From assembly GCF_003963535.1 (NCBI RefSeq), contig NZ_CP034539.1, forward strand, positions 5,208,001 through 5,272,000: 64,000 nt of DNA, given 5' to 3'. The number at the start of each line of letters is the position of its first letter. Positions within the stretch are counted from its first letter, which is position 1. Below the pieces are notes generated by a model. That model saw nothing but the letters and a program-made list of their open reading frames with translations. It ran no database searches and had not been told where the DNA came from. This document shows, one piece after another, positions 25,324 to 34,129 of the stretch. The DNA is from Streptomyces cyaneochromogenes. GTDB lineage: Bacteria > Actinomycetota > Actinomycetes > Streptomycetales > Streptomycetaceae. A program made the translations under genes and the position numbers.

Positions 25324-25800
25324 TCAGGTGTCGTACGTACCGTCCCAGGGTGCCCCGAACCCCAGGTGGTCGGGGTAGAGCTCGGCCCAGGGCTCGCCCT
25401 CGTCCACTCCCGTCAGCAGACCGAACAGCACGCTGTCCACGGTGAGTTGGAAGGGGCGTATCGCGATGTCCGTGTACGTACGCCGGGGGAGGCTGCGCAG
25501 CATCGTCGCGAGGTGGGCGCGGGCGCGGGCGAGGACGGACTCCGGGCCGTGCGGGGCGCGCTGCTGCTCGGCCCAGGTGCCGGCGCACCAGATCTCCGAG
25601 TCGCGGTACCTGCCGTCGGCGTCGAAGGTGTGCAGGACCGAGTAGAGGCGTTTGTGGTCCTCCCAGCCGGCCTCGAGCTCGAACCCCTTGGGGAAGGCGT
25701 ACGTGACGGACCCTATGAACTGCCCGTCCGCGTAATGACCGATCGCCTCGGTACGGCCGTGCGGCTCGTAGGCGATCGGGATGACCTCTGGGACTGCCAT
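25324..25800 (-). CDS. conserved hypothetical protein
   Basis: Protein of 158 residues with no signal peptide or membrane segment. Visible features are a beta-rich N-terminal half (GQFIGSVTYAFPKGFELEAGWEDHKRLYSVLHTFDADGRYRDSEIW) and an amphipathic C-terminal half ending LYPDHLGFGAPWDGTYDT. I recall similar unannotated proteins in Streptomyces but cannot name a domain. ATG 25800 has AAGG upstream and the longer frame upstream is Arg/Pro/His-rich, as expected of a non-coding extension. It lies in the same direction as the PH-domain gene with a 112-bp gap. Confidence 0.6.
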   Translation of the reverse strand: MAVPEVIPIAYEPHGRTEAIGHYADGQFIGSVTYAFPKGFELEAGWEDHKRLYSVLHTFDADGRYRDSEIWCAGTWAEQQRAPHGPESVLARARAHLATMLRSLPRRTYTDIAIRPFQLTVDSVLFGLLTGVDEGEPWAELYPDHLGFGAPWDGTYDT

Positions 25801-25979
25801 GGCGGAAACCTTACGGTCGTCGCGGGGGGCATGGTGGGGGTGGGGGGTTATCCGTGCCAAGCGGATGGGCAACATCCGCGTGATGTCCCCAACTTGAGCA
25901 CTGATCGGCCAAAAGATTCACCTGCTTCTGGCGATGAAGCCCCAGCGCCTGTGCCCTCTGTCAGCTCTTCGTCGGGGCC

Positions 25980-26114
25980 GTGACGGTGGCGCGGGCGCGG
26001 TGGTACGCCCACATCCCGTTCCCGCTGGTCTACGCCGCCCCGGTGGTCGGCGCGCCGGCGCTCGCGTACGCGAGTGACCGGCATAAGCGAACGGGCCCGG
26101 AAACCAGCCGGTGA
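25980..26114 (+). CDS. possible small membrane peptide or gene remnant
   Basis: Open frame of 44 codons from GTG. The peptide VTVARARWYAHIPFPLVYAA continues into a second hydrophobic stretch (VVGAPALAYA), which together could form a membrane hairpin. The last 12 codons are encoded by the first arm of the metG terminator, which is odd for a functional gene. No ribosome-binding site is evident, and the frame continues upstream without a start to 25938. It may be the 3' remnant of a lost gene. I do not recognise it. Confidence 0.22.
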   Translation: MTVARARWYAHIPFPLVYAAPVVGAPALAYASDRHKRTGPETSR

Positions 26115-26135
26115 GGCGGGTTCCGGGCCCGTTCG
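26088..26135 (-). terminator. stem-loop terminator after metG
   Basis: Perfect 15-bp arms CGAACGGGCCCGGAA (26088-26102) and TTCCGGGCCCGTTCG (26121-26135), 18-base loop, starting 19 bp beyond the metG stop. Confidence 0.82.
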
Positions 26136-26153
26136 CCCTGTCTCGTTTCGTGC

Positions 26154-27863
26154 CTACTCGCCGCCGAAGCGCTCCTTGTACGTCTCCAGGTCCTCGTCCG
26201 TGAGCTTGGCGAAGAGGACCGGCGGGACGGTGAAGGGGGTGCCGACGGGGACGGCGGTCAGGGACTTCGCCTCGTCCGTGCCGACCCAGGTCGCGGTGTC
26301 GTCCTTCAGGGCGAAGGCCTGGCGCATGGCTGCCGAGGTCGCCGGGATGAACGGTTCCGAGACCACCGCGTAGAGGTGGATCAGGTTCATCGCGGTGCGC
26401 AGGGTGAGGGCGGCGCCGTCCTTGTCGGTCTTGATCTCCAGCCAGGGGGCCTTCTCCTCCAGGTAGGAGTTGCCGGCCGACCACAGGGCGCGCAGGGCCG
26501 CCGACGCCTTGCGGAACTGGAGGGTCTCCATGTGGTTCTCGTACTCGGCGAGCAGTTCGGCGATCTGCTCGCCCAGCTTCGCCTCCGCCTCGCCGGGCTC
26601 GCCGCCCGCCGGGACCTCCTCGCCGAAGCGCTTCTTGGAGAAGGACAGGACGCGGTTGACGAAGTTGCCGAGCGTGTCGGCGAGGTCCTTGTTCACCGTC
26701 GCCGTGAAGTGCTCCCAGGTGAAGGACGCGTCGTCCGACTCGGGGGCGTTGGCGATCAGGAAGTAGCGCCAGTAGTCGGCGGGGAGGATCTCCAGGGCCT
26801 GGTCGGTGAAGACGCCGCGCTTCTGGGAGGTGGAGAACTTGCCGCCGTAGTACGTCAGCCAGTTGAAGGCCTTGACGAAGTCGACCTTCTTCCAGGGCTC
26901 GCGGATGCCGAGTTCCGTGGCCGGGAACATCACCGTGTGGAACGGGACGTTGTCCTTCGCCATGAACTGCGTGTAGCGCACGTCGGTGTCGACGTCGTAC
27001 CACCACGACTTCCAGTCGCGGTTCTCCGGGTCCAGGTCGGCCCACTCCTTGGTCGCGCCGAGGTACTCGATCGGGGCGTCGAACCAGACGTAGAAGACCT
27101 TGCCCTCGGCCGCCAGCTCCGGCCAGGTGTCCGCCGGGACCGGGACGCCCCAGTCCAGGTCACGGGTGATCGCGCGGTCGTGCAGGCCCTCGGTCAGCCA
27201 CTTGTGGGCGATCGAGGAGGCCAGGTGCGGCCAGACGCCGTCGTGCCGGGCGACCCACTCCATGACCTCGCTCTGCAGCTTGGACTGCAGGAGGAAGAGG
27301 TGCTTGGTCTCGCGGACCTCCAGGTCCGTGGAGCCCGAGATCGCGGAGCGCGGGTTGATGAGGTCCGTCGGGTCCAGGACGCGGGTGCAGTTCTCGCACT
27401 GGTCGCCGCGGGCCTTGTCGTAGCCGCAGTGGGGGCAGGTGCCCTCGACGTAGCGGTCCGGGAGGAAGCGGCCGTCGGTGGGGCTGTACACCTGGCGGAT
27501 GGCGCGCTCTTCGATGAAGCCGTTCTCGTGCAGCTTGCGGGCGAAGTGCTGGGTGATCTCGACGTTCTGGGAGCTGGAGCTGCGGCCGAAGTAGTCGAAG
27601 GCCAGCGCGAAGCCGTCGTAGACCGCCTTCTGGGCGTCGTGCGCCTGCGCGCAGAAGTCCGCCACGGGGATGCCCTGCTCCTTCGCGGCCAGCTCGGCCG
27701 GGGTGCCGTGCTCGTCCGTGGCGCAGATGTAGAGGACGTCGTGGCCGCGCTGGCGGAGGTACCGGGAGTACACGTCCGCCGGGAGCATGGACCCCACCAT
27801 GTTGCCCAGGTGCTTGATTCCGTTGATGTACGGAAGGGCGCTGGTGATGAGGTGTCGAGCCAT
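26154..27863 (-). CDS. metG: methionyl-tRNA synthetase
   Basis: Protein of 569 residues. The class I Rossmann core starts at once (MARHLITSALPYINGIKHLGN, HLGN being the HIGH-type motif). The zinc-binding connective peptide has a CxxC-type cluster (CPHCGYDKARGDQCENC, about residues 120-136) and the second signature FSTSQKRG replaces KMSKS. The anticodon-binding helical domain forms the last ~180 residues; there is no C-terminal dimerisation extension. It charges initiator and elongator tRNA-Met. ATG 27863 was chosen because family similarity starts there. The AspRS gene lies 8 kb away. Confidence 0.95.
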   Translation of the reverse strand: MARHLITSALPYINGIKHLGNMVGSMLPADVYSRYLRQRGHDVLYICATDEHGTPAELAAKEQGIPVADFCAQAHDAQKAVYDGFALAFDYFGRSSSSQNVEITQHFARKLHENGFIEERAIRQVYSPTDGRFLPDRYVEGTCPHCGYDKARGDQCENCTRVLDPTDLINPRSAISGSTDLEVRETKHLFLLQSKLQSEVMEWVARHDGVWPHLASSIAHKWLTEGLHDRAITRDLDWGVPVPADTWPELAAEGKVFYVWFDAPIEYLGATKEWADLDPENRDWKSWWYDVDTDVRYTQFMAKDNVPFHTVMFPATELGIREPWKKVDFVKAFNWLTYYGGKFSTSQKRGVFTDQALEILPADYWRYFLIANAPESDDASFTWEHFTATVNKDLADTLGNFVNRVLSFSKKRFGEEVPAGGEPGEAEAKLGEQIAELLAEYENHMETLQFRKASAALRALWSAGNSYLEEKAPWLEIKTDKDGAALTLRTAMNLIHLYAVVSEPFIPATSAAMRQAFALKDDTATWVGTDEAKSLTAVPVGTPFTVPPVLFAKLTDEDLETYKERFGGE

Positions 27864-27931
27864 CGGGGGATGCTCCCAGGTCGGTTCTGCTGCTGGTTTT
27901 GCGAACCTTGAAATCGTAGCCGACATGGGTG

Positions 27932-27972
27932 GGCCGCCCGCTTCCCGTTTTGAGGGGTGGGAAGGGGCGGCC
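27932..27972 (-). terminator. terminator after the vWA gene
   Basis: Arms GGCCGCCCGCTTCCC (27932-27946) and GGGAAGGGGCGGCC (27959-27972) pair with a single bulge and a 12-base loop. A run of G-tracts follows at 27973-28020 (repeated GGGG(C/T)GG units). It lies between the vWA gene stop and the metG start. Confidence 0.55.
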
Positions 27973-28026
27973 GGGGTGGGCTACCGGGGCGGCCCGGGGG
28001 TGGTCCGGGGTGACCCGGGGGCGGAG

Positions 28027-29859
28027 CTACGGGCGCCAGTTCGCCAGGATGCCCTCGTAGACCTGCTGGTCGGTCAGCTCCAGGGGGGTCTCGCCGGCCA
28101 GGAAGTGGGCCGTGTTGTCCGTCTTGAGCTTGCGGAGGTAGTCGAAGGCCTTCTGCTCGGGGTCGCCGAAGGCGACGAAGGAGAAGAACACGGAGGGGTG
28201 GTTCTTCGCGGCCTCGGTGAGGGCGTGGGTGGCGGGGGTCTTGGCGTCGGGGGCGCCGTCGGTCTGGAAGATCACCAGGGCGGGGGTGTCGGGGGCGGTC
28301 TTGTGGTGGTGGGTGACCACCTCGTCGACGGCTACGTGGTAGCTGGTGCGGCCCATGCGGCCGAGGGCGGCGTGGAGCTCGTCGATCTTGGTCTCGTGGT
28401 CGGTGAGGGTGAGTTCGCCGGTGCCGTCGAGCTCGGTGGAGAAGAAGACGACGTGGACCGTGGCCTCGGGGTCGAGGTGGGCGGCGAGGGCGAGGGTCTG
28501 GTCGCCGAGGGCCTGGGCGGAGCCGTCCTTGTAGTACGGGCGCATGCTCGCGGAGCGGTCGAGGACGAGGTAGACCTTGGCGTGGGTGCCGGTGAGGTCG
28601 TGCTTCTTGAGGGCGGTGGCGGCTGCGCGGTGGGCTGTGCGGAGGGTTCGGGGGATCTTGGGGGCGGTGTCGACTGCCTCGGGCTCGGCGGTGGCCTCGG
28701 CCTCGGCTTCGCCTTCGGCCTCCGGGTTCCCACCCGCACCACCCGTGCTGCTTTCGTCGTCGGCTGCGAGTGGCCCCTGAGGGGCGTCCTCGCCGTCGGC
28801 GGCCGCGGGGGTGTCTGTGGCAGGGGTGGCCTCGGCTTCGCCTTCGGCCTCCGGGTTCCCACCCGCATCACCCGTGCTGCTTTCGTCGTCGGCTGCGAGT
28901 GGCCCCTGAGGGGCGTCCTCGCCGTCGGCGGCCGCGGGGGAGTCTGTGGCAGGGGTGGCCTCGGCTTCGCCTTCGGCCTCCGGGTTCCCACCCGCACCAC
29001 CCGTGCTGCTTTCGTCGTCGGCTGCCAGTGGCCCCTGAGGGGCGTCCTCGCCGTCGGCGGCCGCGGGCTCGTCGTGCGTCTCGGCGGCCGGTTCGGGGGT
29101 GATCTCGACGACCGGCTCCGGCTCGGGTGCCGCTTCCTCGGCCGCGGCAACCGGGGCCGGCTCATCGACGACCGGCTCGGTCTCGGGCTCTGCGGCGACC
29201 GGGGTCTCCGCGACCGGCTCGGTGGCAGCCGGTTCCTCGGCAGCCGGCTCCTCTACGACCGGCTCCTCGGCCACCGGCGCCTCGGCGACGGTCTCCTCGG
29301 CGACCGGGGTCTCGGCAGATGCCTCCTCGGCAACAGGAGTCTCCTCGGCAACCGGAGTCTCCTCGGCCACCGCCGTCTCAGCCGCAGCCTCCTCAGCCAC
29401 CGAAATCTCCGCGACGGCCTCCTCAGCAACCGCCGTCTCGGCAGCCGCCTCCTCAGCCACGGCCGTCTCAGCCGCAGCCTCCCCAGAAACCGCCCCCTCC
29501 GGCGCAGCCTCCCCCTCCGTCACCGTCTCCACCGGCTTCGCCGGCTTCGGCACCGTGACGTTGTTGAAGGCGGCCGAGACCAGCTCGTGCTCGTCCTTCG
29601 ACGTTTCCTCCGCCGGGTCCGCTGCCGCCTCTGCCGTTTTCGGCGTCTCCGGCGTCTCCGGCGTCTCCGGTCCCTCCGGTGCGGTCGGCTCCGCGACGCG
29701 CGGTTCCGGTACCTGGGCGGTAGCCGTCGGCTGGGGTTCGGGGGACGGGGAGGGGACCGCCGGCTGCGGTTCCGGCGAAGGAGTCGCACCCTCTGCTTCG
29801 GCGGTACGCCCCTTGCGGGACCGGCCGAACGCGTTCCGCAGGAGAGTGAGAATGCCCAT
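28027..29859 (-). CDS. vWA (TerF-like) protein with long acidic repetitive N-terminal region
   Basis: Protein of 610 residues. The first ~15 residues are basic. Residues about 25-380 are a disordered Glu/Pro/Ala/Val-rich region: first repeats of the AVAEE/ETPVAEE type (about 120-215), then three near-identical 43-residue repeats (about 262-390). The C-terminal domain (about 400-610) is a von Willebrand A fold with the MIDAS motif DRSAS in KVYLVLDRSASMRPYYKDG and a conserved FQTDGAPD strand. The vWA domain resembles those of tellurite-resistance TerF-type and Streptomyces stress proteins that bind metal ions and partner proteins. Probably cytosolic. Confidence 0.82.
   Translation of the reverse strand: MGILTLLRNAFGRSRKGRTAEAEGATPSPEPQPAVPSPSPEPQPTATAQVPEPRVAEPTAPEGPETPETPETPKTAEAAADPAEETSKDEHELVSAAFNNVTVPKPAKPVETVTEGEAAPEGAVSGEAAAETAVAEEAAAETAVAEEAVAEISVAEEAAAETAVAEETPVAEETPVAEEASAETPVAEETVAEAPVAEEPVVEEPAAEEPAATEPVAETPVAAEPETEPVVDEPAPVAAAEEAAPEPEPVVEITPEPAAETHDEPAAADGEDAPQGPLAADDESSTGGAGGNPEAEGEAEATPATDSPAAADGEDAPQGPLAADDESSTGDAGGNPEAEGEAEATPATDTPAAADGEDAPQGPLAADDESSTGGAGGNPEAEGEAEAEATAEPEAVDTAPKIPRTLRTAHRAAATALKKHDLTGTHAKVYLVLDRSASMRPYYKDGSAQALGDQTLALAAHLDPEATVHVVFFSTELDGTGELTLTDHETKIDELHAALGRMGRTSYHVAVDEVVTHHHKTAPDTPALVIFQTDGAPDAKTPATHALTEAAKNHPSVFFSFVAFGDPEQKAFDYLRKLKTDNTAHFLAGETPLELTDQQVYEGILANWRP
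28691..29077 (-). repeat. three tandem 129-bp repeats inside the vWA gene
   Basis: The sequence TCGGCTTCGCCTTCGGCCTC recurs at 28703, 28832 and 28961, an exact 129-bp period (43 codons), with almost no substitutions between copies over about 387 bp. The encoded unit begins PAAADGEDAPQGPLAADDES and contains GNPEAEGEAEATPATD. The near-identity at DNA level, including synonymous sites, shows recent expansion or gene conversion. Confidence 0.88.
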
Positions 29860-30035
29860 GTGCGCAACCCTTCGCGTGAGTTGATGCCCGTAGATCCCTG
29901 GCCAGGACGGACACGTAAGGTTAGCGGCCCCGGATGGCGATCTTGGGGAGGGGCTGACACAAGGGGTCCAGGTACGTCAAGGGCTGCATCGAGCCGAGTC
30001 GGGTCGCGGGCCCAACTGCCGTACATCCACCTCTG

Positions 30036-30057
30036 GTTCACCCTCCGTTCACCCGGT
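30036..30057 (+). promoter_or_regulatory. PHO box (PhoP-binding direct repeats)
   Basis: Two adjacent 11-bp direct repeats, GTTCACCCTCC (30036-30046) and GTTCACCCGGT (30047-30057), match the established Streptomyces PHO box unit GTTCACC. They lie 79 bp before the PhoX-type phosphatase start. A possible -10 is TACCGT at 30085-30090. This predicts PhoR-PhoP activation under phosphate starvation. Confidence 0.85.
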
Positions 30058-30135
30058 CGCCCCGCTCCCGCACAAACGTGCCCCTACCGTCCCCCACGCT
30101 GCACTCAAGGGGAAGCAAGGGGAGAACGAAACGCC

Positions 30136-32220
30136 ATGCGCATACCGTTGCCGATCATCAGAACGAACAGTGACTCGCACCCCGGTGGGCGATCTGCCCT
30201 GACTTGCCGGTTCCGGTGTGGTGACGCCTGTTTCCACGAGGTGCCCAACACCAGCACGAACCCGTACGTCGGTGACGTCATCGCCGAGGCCGTCAGCCGC
30301 CGCACGACGCTGCGCGCCGCCGCCGTCGTCACCGCGGCCGCCGCCGTGGGCGGTGCCGTCACCGTCGCCGCGCCGCAGGCCGACGCCGCCGAAGCCGCCG
30401 CCGGGGCGGCCACGACCGACCGGACCGGCACCTTCGGCCACGGTGCGCGCGGTCTGCGCTTCAGCCCCGTCGCGCCCAACACCGCCGACACCGTGACCAT
30501 CCCGGACGGCTACGCGCAGAACATCGTCATCCGCTGGGGCGAGCCCATCCTGCGTGGCGCCCCCGCCTTCGACCCGGACAAGCAGACCGCCGCCGCCCAG
30601 GCCGGTCAGTTCGGGTACAACTGTGACTTCCTGTCGCTGCTGCCGCTTCCCGGCGAGCGGGGCCGGCAGCTCCTCGTCGCCAACCACGAGTACACCGACG
30701 AGGTGCTCATGTTCCGCGGCTACGACGCCGCCAACCCGACCCGCGAGCAGGCCGAGATCGCCTGGGCGGCCCACGGTCTGTCCGTCGTCGTGGTGGAGGG
30801 GGACCGGGGGACCGGGAAGCTGACTGTCGTGCCCCGGCACTCGCTCAACCGGCGCGTCACCGCCACCTCCGAGTTCAAGGTCACCGGCCCTGCCGCCGGC
30901 TCCGACCTGCTGAAGACCTCCGCCGACCCGACCGGCAGGAAGGTGCTGGGCACCCTCAACAACTGCTCGGGCGGTACGACCCCCTGGGGCACCACGTTGC
31001 ACGGCGAGGAGAACTTCAACCAGTACTTCGCCAACGGCACCCGCGCGACGGACAAGCGCTACGGCCTGCCGGCCACCGGCTCCGAGCGCAAGTGGGAGCT
31101 CTTCGACAAGCGCTTCGACGTCGCCCAGGAGCCCAACGAGCCGCACCGCTTCGGCTACGTCGTCGAGCTCGACCCGTACGACCCCACGTCCAAGCCGCGC
31201 AAGCACACGCTGCTCGGCCGCGTGAAGCACGAGGGTGCGACCGTGCGGCTGACCGACGACGGGCGGCCCGTCGTCTACACCGGTGACGACGAGCGCTTCG
31301 ACTACTTCTACAAGTTCGTCGGCGCCAAGCGGATGATGAAGGGCACCAGCCGGGCCGTCCGTGAGCACAATCTCTCGCTGCTCGACGAGGGGACGCTGTA
31401 CGTCGCCAAGCTCACCGGCGACTCCCCGGCCATCGAGATCGACGGCACCGGCAAGCTCCCGAGCGACGGTGAGTTCGACGGCAGCGGCGAGTGGATTCCG
31501 CTGGTCACCGCCACCGCCAAGGGTGCCGTCTCGCACGTGGACGGGATGACCGCCGAGGAGGTCTGCGTCTTCACGCGGCTCGCCGGTGACAAGGTCGGCG
31601 CCACGAAGATGGACCGCCCCGAGGACATCGAGCCCAACCCGCACACCGGCAAGGTCTACGTCGCCCTCACCAACAACTCCCGCCGCGGCACCACCGGCAA
31701 CGCGCCCGTCGACGAGGCCAACCCCCGCATCGGCAACAAGCACGGCCAGGTCCTGGAGCTGACCGAGCGCTGGAACCGGGCCGACAGCAAGAAGTTCGCC
31801 TGGAGCCTGTTCCTCGTGGCCGGTGACCCGAACGACCCGGCGACCTACTTCGCGGGCTTCCCGAAGGACCAGGTCAGCCCGATCTCCTGCCCGGACAACG
31901 TCGCCTTCGACCCGTACGGCAACCTGTGGATCTCCACCGACGGCAACCAGCTCGGCTCGCACGACGGCCTCTTCGGTGTCGCCACGCGCGGCGAGCGGCG
32001 CGGTGAGCTGAAGCAGTTCCTGACGGTGCCGAAGGGCGCCGAGACCTGCGGCCCGATCGTCCAGGACCGCCGTGTCCTCGTCGCCGTGCAGCACCCGGGC
32101 GAGATCGACGGCGCGACCGCCGAGAAGCCGCTGAGCGCCTGGCCCGACGGTGAGGGCAAGATCAACCGTCCGGCCGTCGTGGCGGTCTGGCGCAAGGACG
32201 GCTGCAACATCGGCGTCTGA
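30136..32220 (+). CDS. PhoX-family (DUF839) Tat-secreted alkaline phosphatase
   Basis: Protein of 694 residues. The Tat signal is preceded by about 50 residues as is usual for this family, with the twin arginine at about residue 55 (SRRTTLRAAAVVTAAAAVGGAVTVAAPQADA). The mature protein has PhoX/DUF839 landmarks: NIVIRWGEPI, NHEYTDEVLMF, NNCSGGTTPWGTTLHGEENFNQYF, TRLAGDKVGATKMDRPEDIEPNP and the C-terminal SCPDNVAFDPYGNLWISTDG. These regions carry the Glu/Asp ligands of the Fe-Ca cofactor. It releases phosphate from organic esters outside the cell. The PHO box upstream supports phosphate control. ATG 30136 follows a GGGGAG site. Confidence 0.92.
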   Translation: MRIPLPIIRTNSDSHPGGRSALTCRFRCGDACFHEVPNTSTNPYVGDVIAEAVSRRTTLRAAAVVTAAAAVGGAVTVAAPQADAAEAAAGAATTDRTGTFGHGARGLRFSPVAPNTADTVTIPDGYAQNIVIRWGEPILRGAPAFDPDKQTAAAQAGQFGYNCDFLSLLPLPGERGRQLLVANHEYTDEVLMFRGYDAANPTREQAEIAWAAHGLSVVVVEGDRGTGKLTVVPRHSLNRRVTATSEFKVTGPAAGSDLLKTSADPTGRKVLGTLNNCSGGTTPWGTTLHGEENFNQYFANGTRATDKRYGLPATGSERKWELFDKRFDVAQEPNEPHRFGYVVELDPYDPTSKPRKHTLLGRVKHEGATVRLTDDGRPVVYTGDDERFDYFYKFVGAKRMMKGTSRAVREHNLSLLDEGTLYVAKLTGDSPAIEIDGTGKLPSDGEFDGSGEWIPLVTATAKGAVSHVDGMTAEEVCVFTRLAGDKVGATKMDRPEDIEPNPHTGKVYVALTNNSRRGTTGNAPVDEANPRIGNKHGQVLELTERWNRADSKKFAWSLFLVAGDPNDPATYFAGFPKDQVSPISCPDNVAFDPYGNLWISTDGNQLGSHDGLFGVATRGERRGELKQFLTVPKGAETCGPIVQDRRVLVAVQHPGEIDGATAEKPLSAWPDGEGKINRPAVVAVWRKDGCNIGV

Positions 32221-32237
32221 GCCACCACAGACACCGG

Positions 32238-33182
32238 TTACGGGAGTGCTGGGACCGGCGGTTGCCGCTCACCGTCGCGTTCCAGCCACTCCCGGTAGGC
32301 CGGCGCCTGCCGTGCCGCCTCCCAGTACGCCTCCTCCAGGGCGGGATAGACACCGTCCAGGTCCGTCTCCGTACGGGCCGCGAGGAGCAGGCGCACGCCG
32401 AGGGGGTCGCCGTGCAGGCGCCGTACCGCCATCGTGGGGCTGTCGGCGTGGGTCGGCTGGCAGATGGCCACCACCTCGCCGGTGGCGACCAGGGCGTCCG
32501 CCGTGTAGTAGTCGCCATGCAGGACATGGGGGTTGACGCCGGCCGCGCGGAACATCCGCTGCACGGCGTCCCACTCGCCGTCGACCGTCGGGTCGACCAT
32601 CCAGCGGTCCTCGGCCAGGTCGGGGAGGGTGACCTCCGACTTCGCCGTGGCCGGGTGGTCGGTGGGCAGGGACACGAACTGCGGTTCGCGTTCCATCAGC
32701 ACGCGCAGGCGCAGCTCCGGCGGGAAGCGCAGCGGGCAGCCCTCCACCTCGTGCACGAAGGCCACGTCCAGCTGGCCGTCGGCGACCATGCGCAGCAGGG
32801 CGTTCGGGGAGACGTTCATATGGAGGGTCGGGTCCTGGCCGTGGCCGCGCAGCCGGCGCAGCCAGCCCGCCAGGGCCTTGCTGGCCGTCGAGCCGACGCG
32901 CAGCTCCGGACCGCCCGTCGCGGCCGCCCGCGCCTCGGCGACCAGGGCACGCATATCGGCCACCAGCGGACGGGCCCGGCTGAGGACGAGGCGGCCCAGC
33001 GGAGTGGGGCGGCAGCCGGATCTCGCGCGCAGGAACAGGGCGCCGCCGAGCTCCTGCTCGATCCGCCGCAGTTGCGTGCTCAACGATGGCTGAGCGACGC
33101 CCAGTTGGCGGGCGGCCCGGTGCAGACTGCCGGTGTCGGCTATGGCGCACAGCGCGCGGAGGTGTCTGACCTCAAGGTCCAT
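32238..33182 (-). CDS. snpR: LysR family activator, probable SnpR
   Basis: Protein of 314 residues. The LysR helix-turn-helix is at residues 1-60 (MDLEVRHLRALCAIADTGSLHRAARQLGVAQPSLSTQLRRIEQELG) and the periplasmic-binding-like effector domain fills 90-300. It is divergent from the snapalysin gene with 172 bp between the starts. In other Streptomyces a LysR gene in exactly this arrangement activates the small neutral protease gene (snpA/prtA locus), so the symbol is given by position and family. It is convergent with the PhoX gene, leaving 17 bp. Confidence 0.82.
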   Translation of the reverse strand: MDLEVRHLRALCAIADTGSLHRAARQLGVAQPSLSTQLRRIEQELGGALFLRARSGCRPTPLGRLVLSRARPLVADMRALVAEARAAATGGPELRVGSTASKALAGWLRRLRGHGQDPTLHMNVSPNALLRMVADGQLDVAFVHEVEGCPLRFPPELRLRVLMEREPQFVSLPTDHPATAKSEVTLPDLAEDRWMVDPTVDGEWDAVQRMFRAAGVNPHVLHGDYYTADALVATGEVVAICQPTHADSPTMAVRRLHGDPLGVRLLLAARTETDLDGVYPALEEAYWEAARQAPAYREWLERDGERQPPVPALP

Positions 33183-33354
33183 GCCCTCGGAGACTAAAGC
33201 GGAATCAAGGCTTTCACCAGCCGTACAAATCCCCCTGGATGACCGTCAATTGGGCCCCCGATAGGGCCGTGCTATCACCGATTGCCATCATCACAGCCGT
33301 CCCACAGGCGCCGACACTCGCCTTGACGACTCACCCCCCACCTAGGAGTCATCA
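33183..33354. promoter_or_regulatory. snpR/snpA divergent promoter region
   Basis: This 172-bp gap should hold the LysR-type operator(s). I see a dyad GGGCCCCCGATAGGGCC near 33252-33268 and a partly symmetrical ATCACCGATTGCCATCATCA near 33274-33293, but no single perfect T-N11-A core can be chosen with confidence. The ribosome-binding site for snpA is AGGAG at 33344-33348. Confidence 0.4.
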
Positions 33355-34026
33355 ATGCGCATGTCCATGTCCCTGTCCGCACGTACGACCCGTACGGCGG
33401 CGGCGGTCGGTCTCAGTGTCGCGGTACTCGGCTTGGGTACGGCCGTTCCGGCGACGGCGGCGACGGCACCCGTGCACGCCGGCTACGTCGCCAAGTCGGC
33501 CGAGTCCGACGCCGGTCGGGCGTTCTTCGAGGCGGTCCTGAAGTCCGTCGCCGAGAAGCGCGCCGAGAACCCGAGCGCCGCGGCCGTCACGGTCGTCTAC
33601 GACGCCTCCGACGCGCCCACGTTCAGCGCCCAGATAGCCCGCAGCACCGAGATATGGAACGGCTCGGTGTCCAACGTCCAGCTCCAGGAGGGCTCGAACG
33701 CCGACTTCACCTACCGCGAGGGCAACGACTCGCGCGGCTCGTACGCCTCGACGGACGGGCACGGCAACGGATACATCTTCCTCGACTACCAGCAGAACCA
33801 GGAGTACGACTCGACTCGCGTCACCGCGCACGAGACGGGGCATGTTCTCGGGCTGCCGGACCACTACGAGGGGCCCTGCAGTGAGCTGATGTCGGGTGGC
33901 GGGCCCGGTACGTCCTGCACGAACTCGGTCCCGGACGCGAATGAGCGGGCCAAGGTCGAGCAGCTGTGGGCCAACGGGTTCGCCGCGGCCATGGACAAGG
34001 CCCTGCACAAGGCCGCCCGCCGGTAA
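33355..34026 (+). CDS. snpA: snapalysin (small neutral metalloprotease, M7 family)
   Basis: Protein of 223 residues. The signal peptide is about 1-37 (MRMSMSLSARTTRTAAAVGLSVAVLGLGTAVPATAAT) with a short propeptide to about residue 85. The catalytic domain (about 85-223) has the single zinc site HETGHVLGLPD at residues 159-169 (HExxHxxGxxD), unique to snapalysins as the smallest metzincin proteases. One disulfide is likely between the two Cys after the zinc site (GPCSELMS and GTSCTNS). It is secreted and cleaves milk proteins and probably other extracellular proteins. ATG 33355 follows AGGAG. The neighbouring LysR gene is the expected activator. Confidence 0.93.
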   Translation: MRMSMSLSARTTRTAAAVGLSVAVLGLGTAVPATAATAPVHAGYVAKSAESDAGRAFFEAVLKSVAEKRAENPSAAAVTVVYDASDAPTFSAQIARSTEIWNGSVSNVQLQEGSNADFTYREGNDSRGSYASTDGHGNGYIFLDYQQNQEYDSTRVTAHETGHVLGLPDHYEGPCSELMSGGGPGTSCTNSVPDANERAKVEQLWANGFAAAMDKALHKAARR

Positions 34027-34073
34027 CGCCAGGAACGCCAGTAACGCCGAGATCCCAGACCCACCCCCCACAT

Positions 34074-34108
34074 GGCGCGGTCGCCCTCCTGCACGGGGCG
34101 GCCGCGCC
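34074..34108. terminator. weak stem-loop between snpA and FUSC genes
   Basis: GGCGCGGTCGCCC (34074-34086) and GGGGCGGCCGCGCC (34095-34108) pair imperfectly around an 8-base loop between convergent genes. Confidence 0.45.
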
Positions 34109-34129
34109 GGTCTTCAGGTCGGCTGCCGA

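Noticed and set aside
25980..26114. Possible complete gene for a 44-residue membrane peptide next to metG
   Set aside because: Listed only as a low-confidence feature: no SD, the frame is open upstream without a start, and its end lies inside the metG terminator.
27973..28026. G-rich tract as an RNA gene or quadruplex regulatory element
   Set aside because: The G-runs are irregular, lie just after a gene end and cannot be distinguished from ordinary GC-rich intergenic sequence.
28691..29077. Satellite or mobile-element origin for the 129-bp repeats
   Set aside because: They keep the reading frame of the vWA gene and encode a 43-residue unit, so they are intragenic coding repeats.
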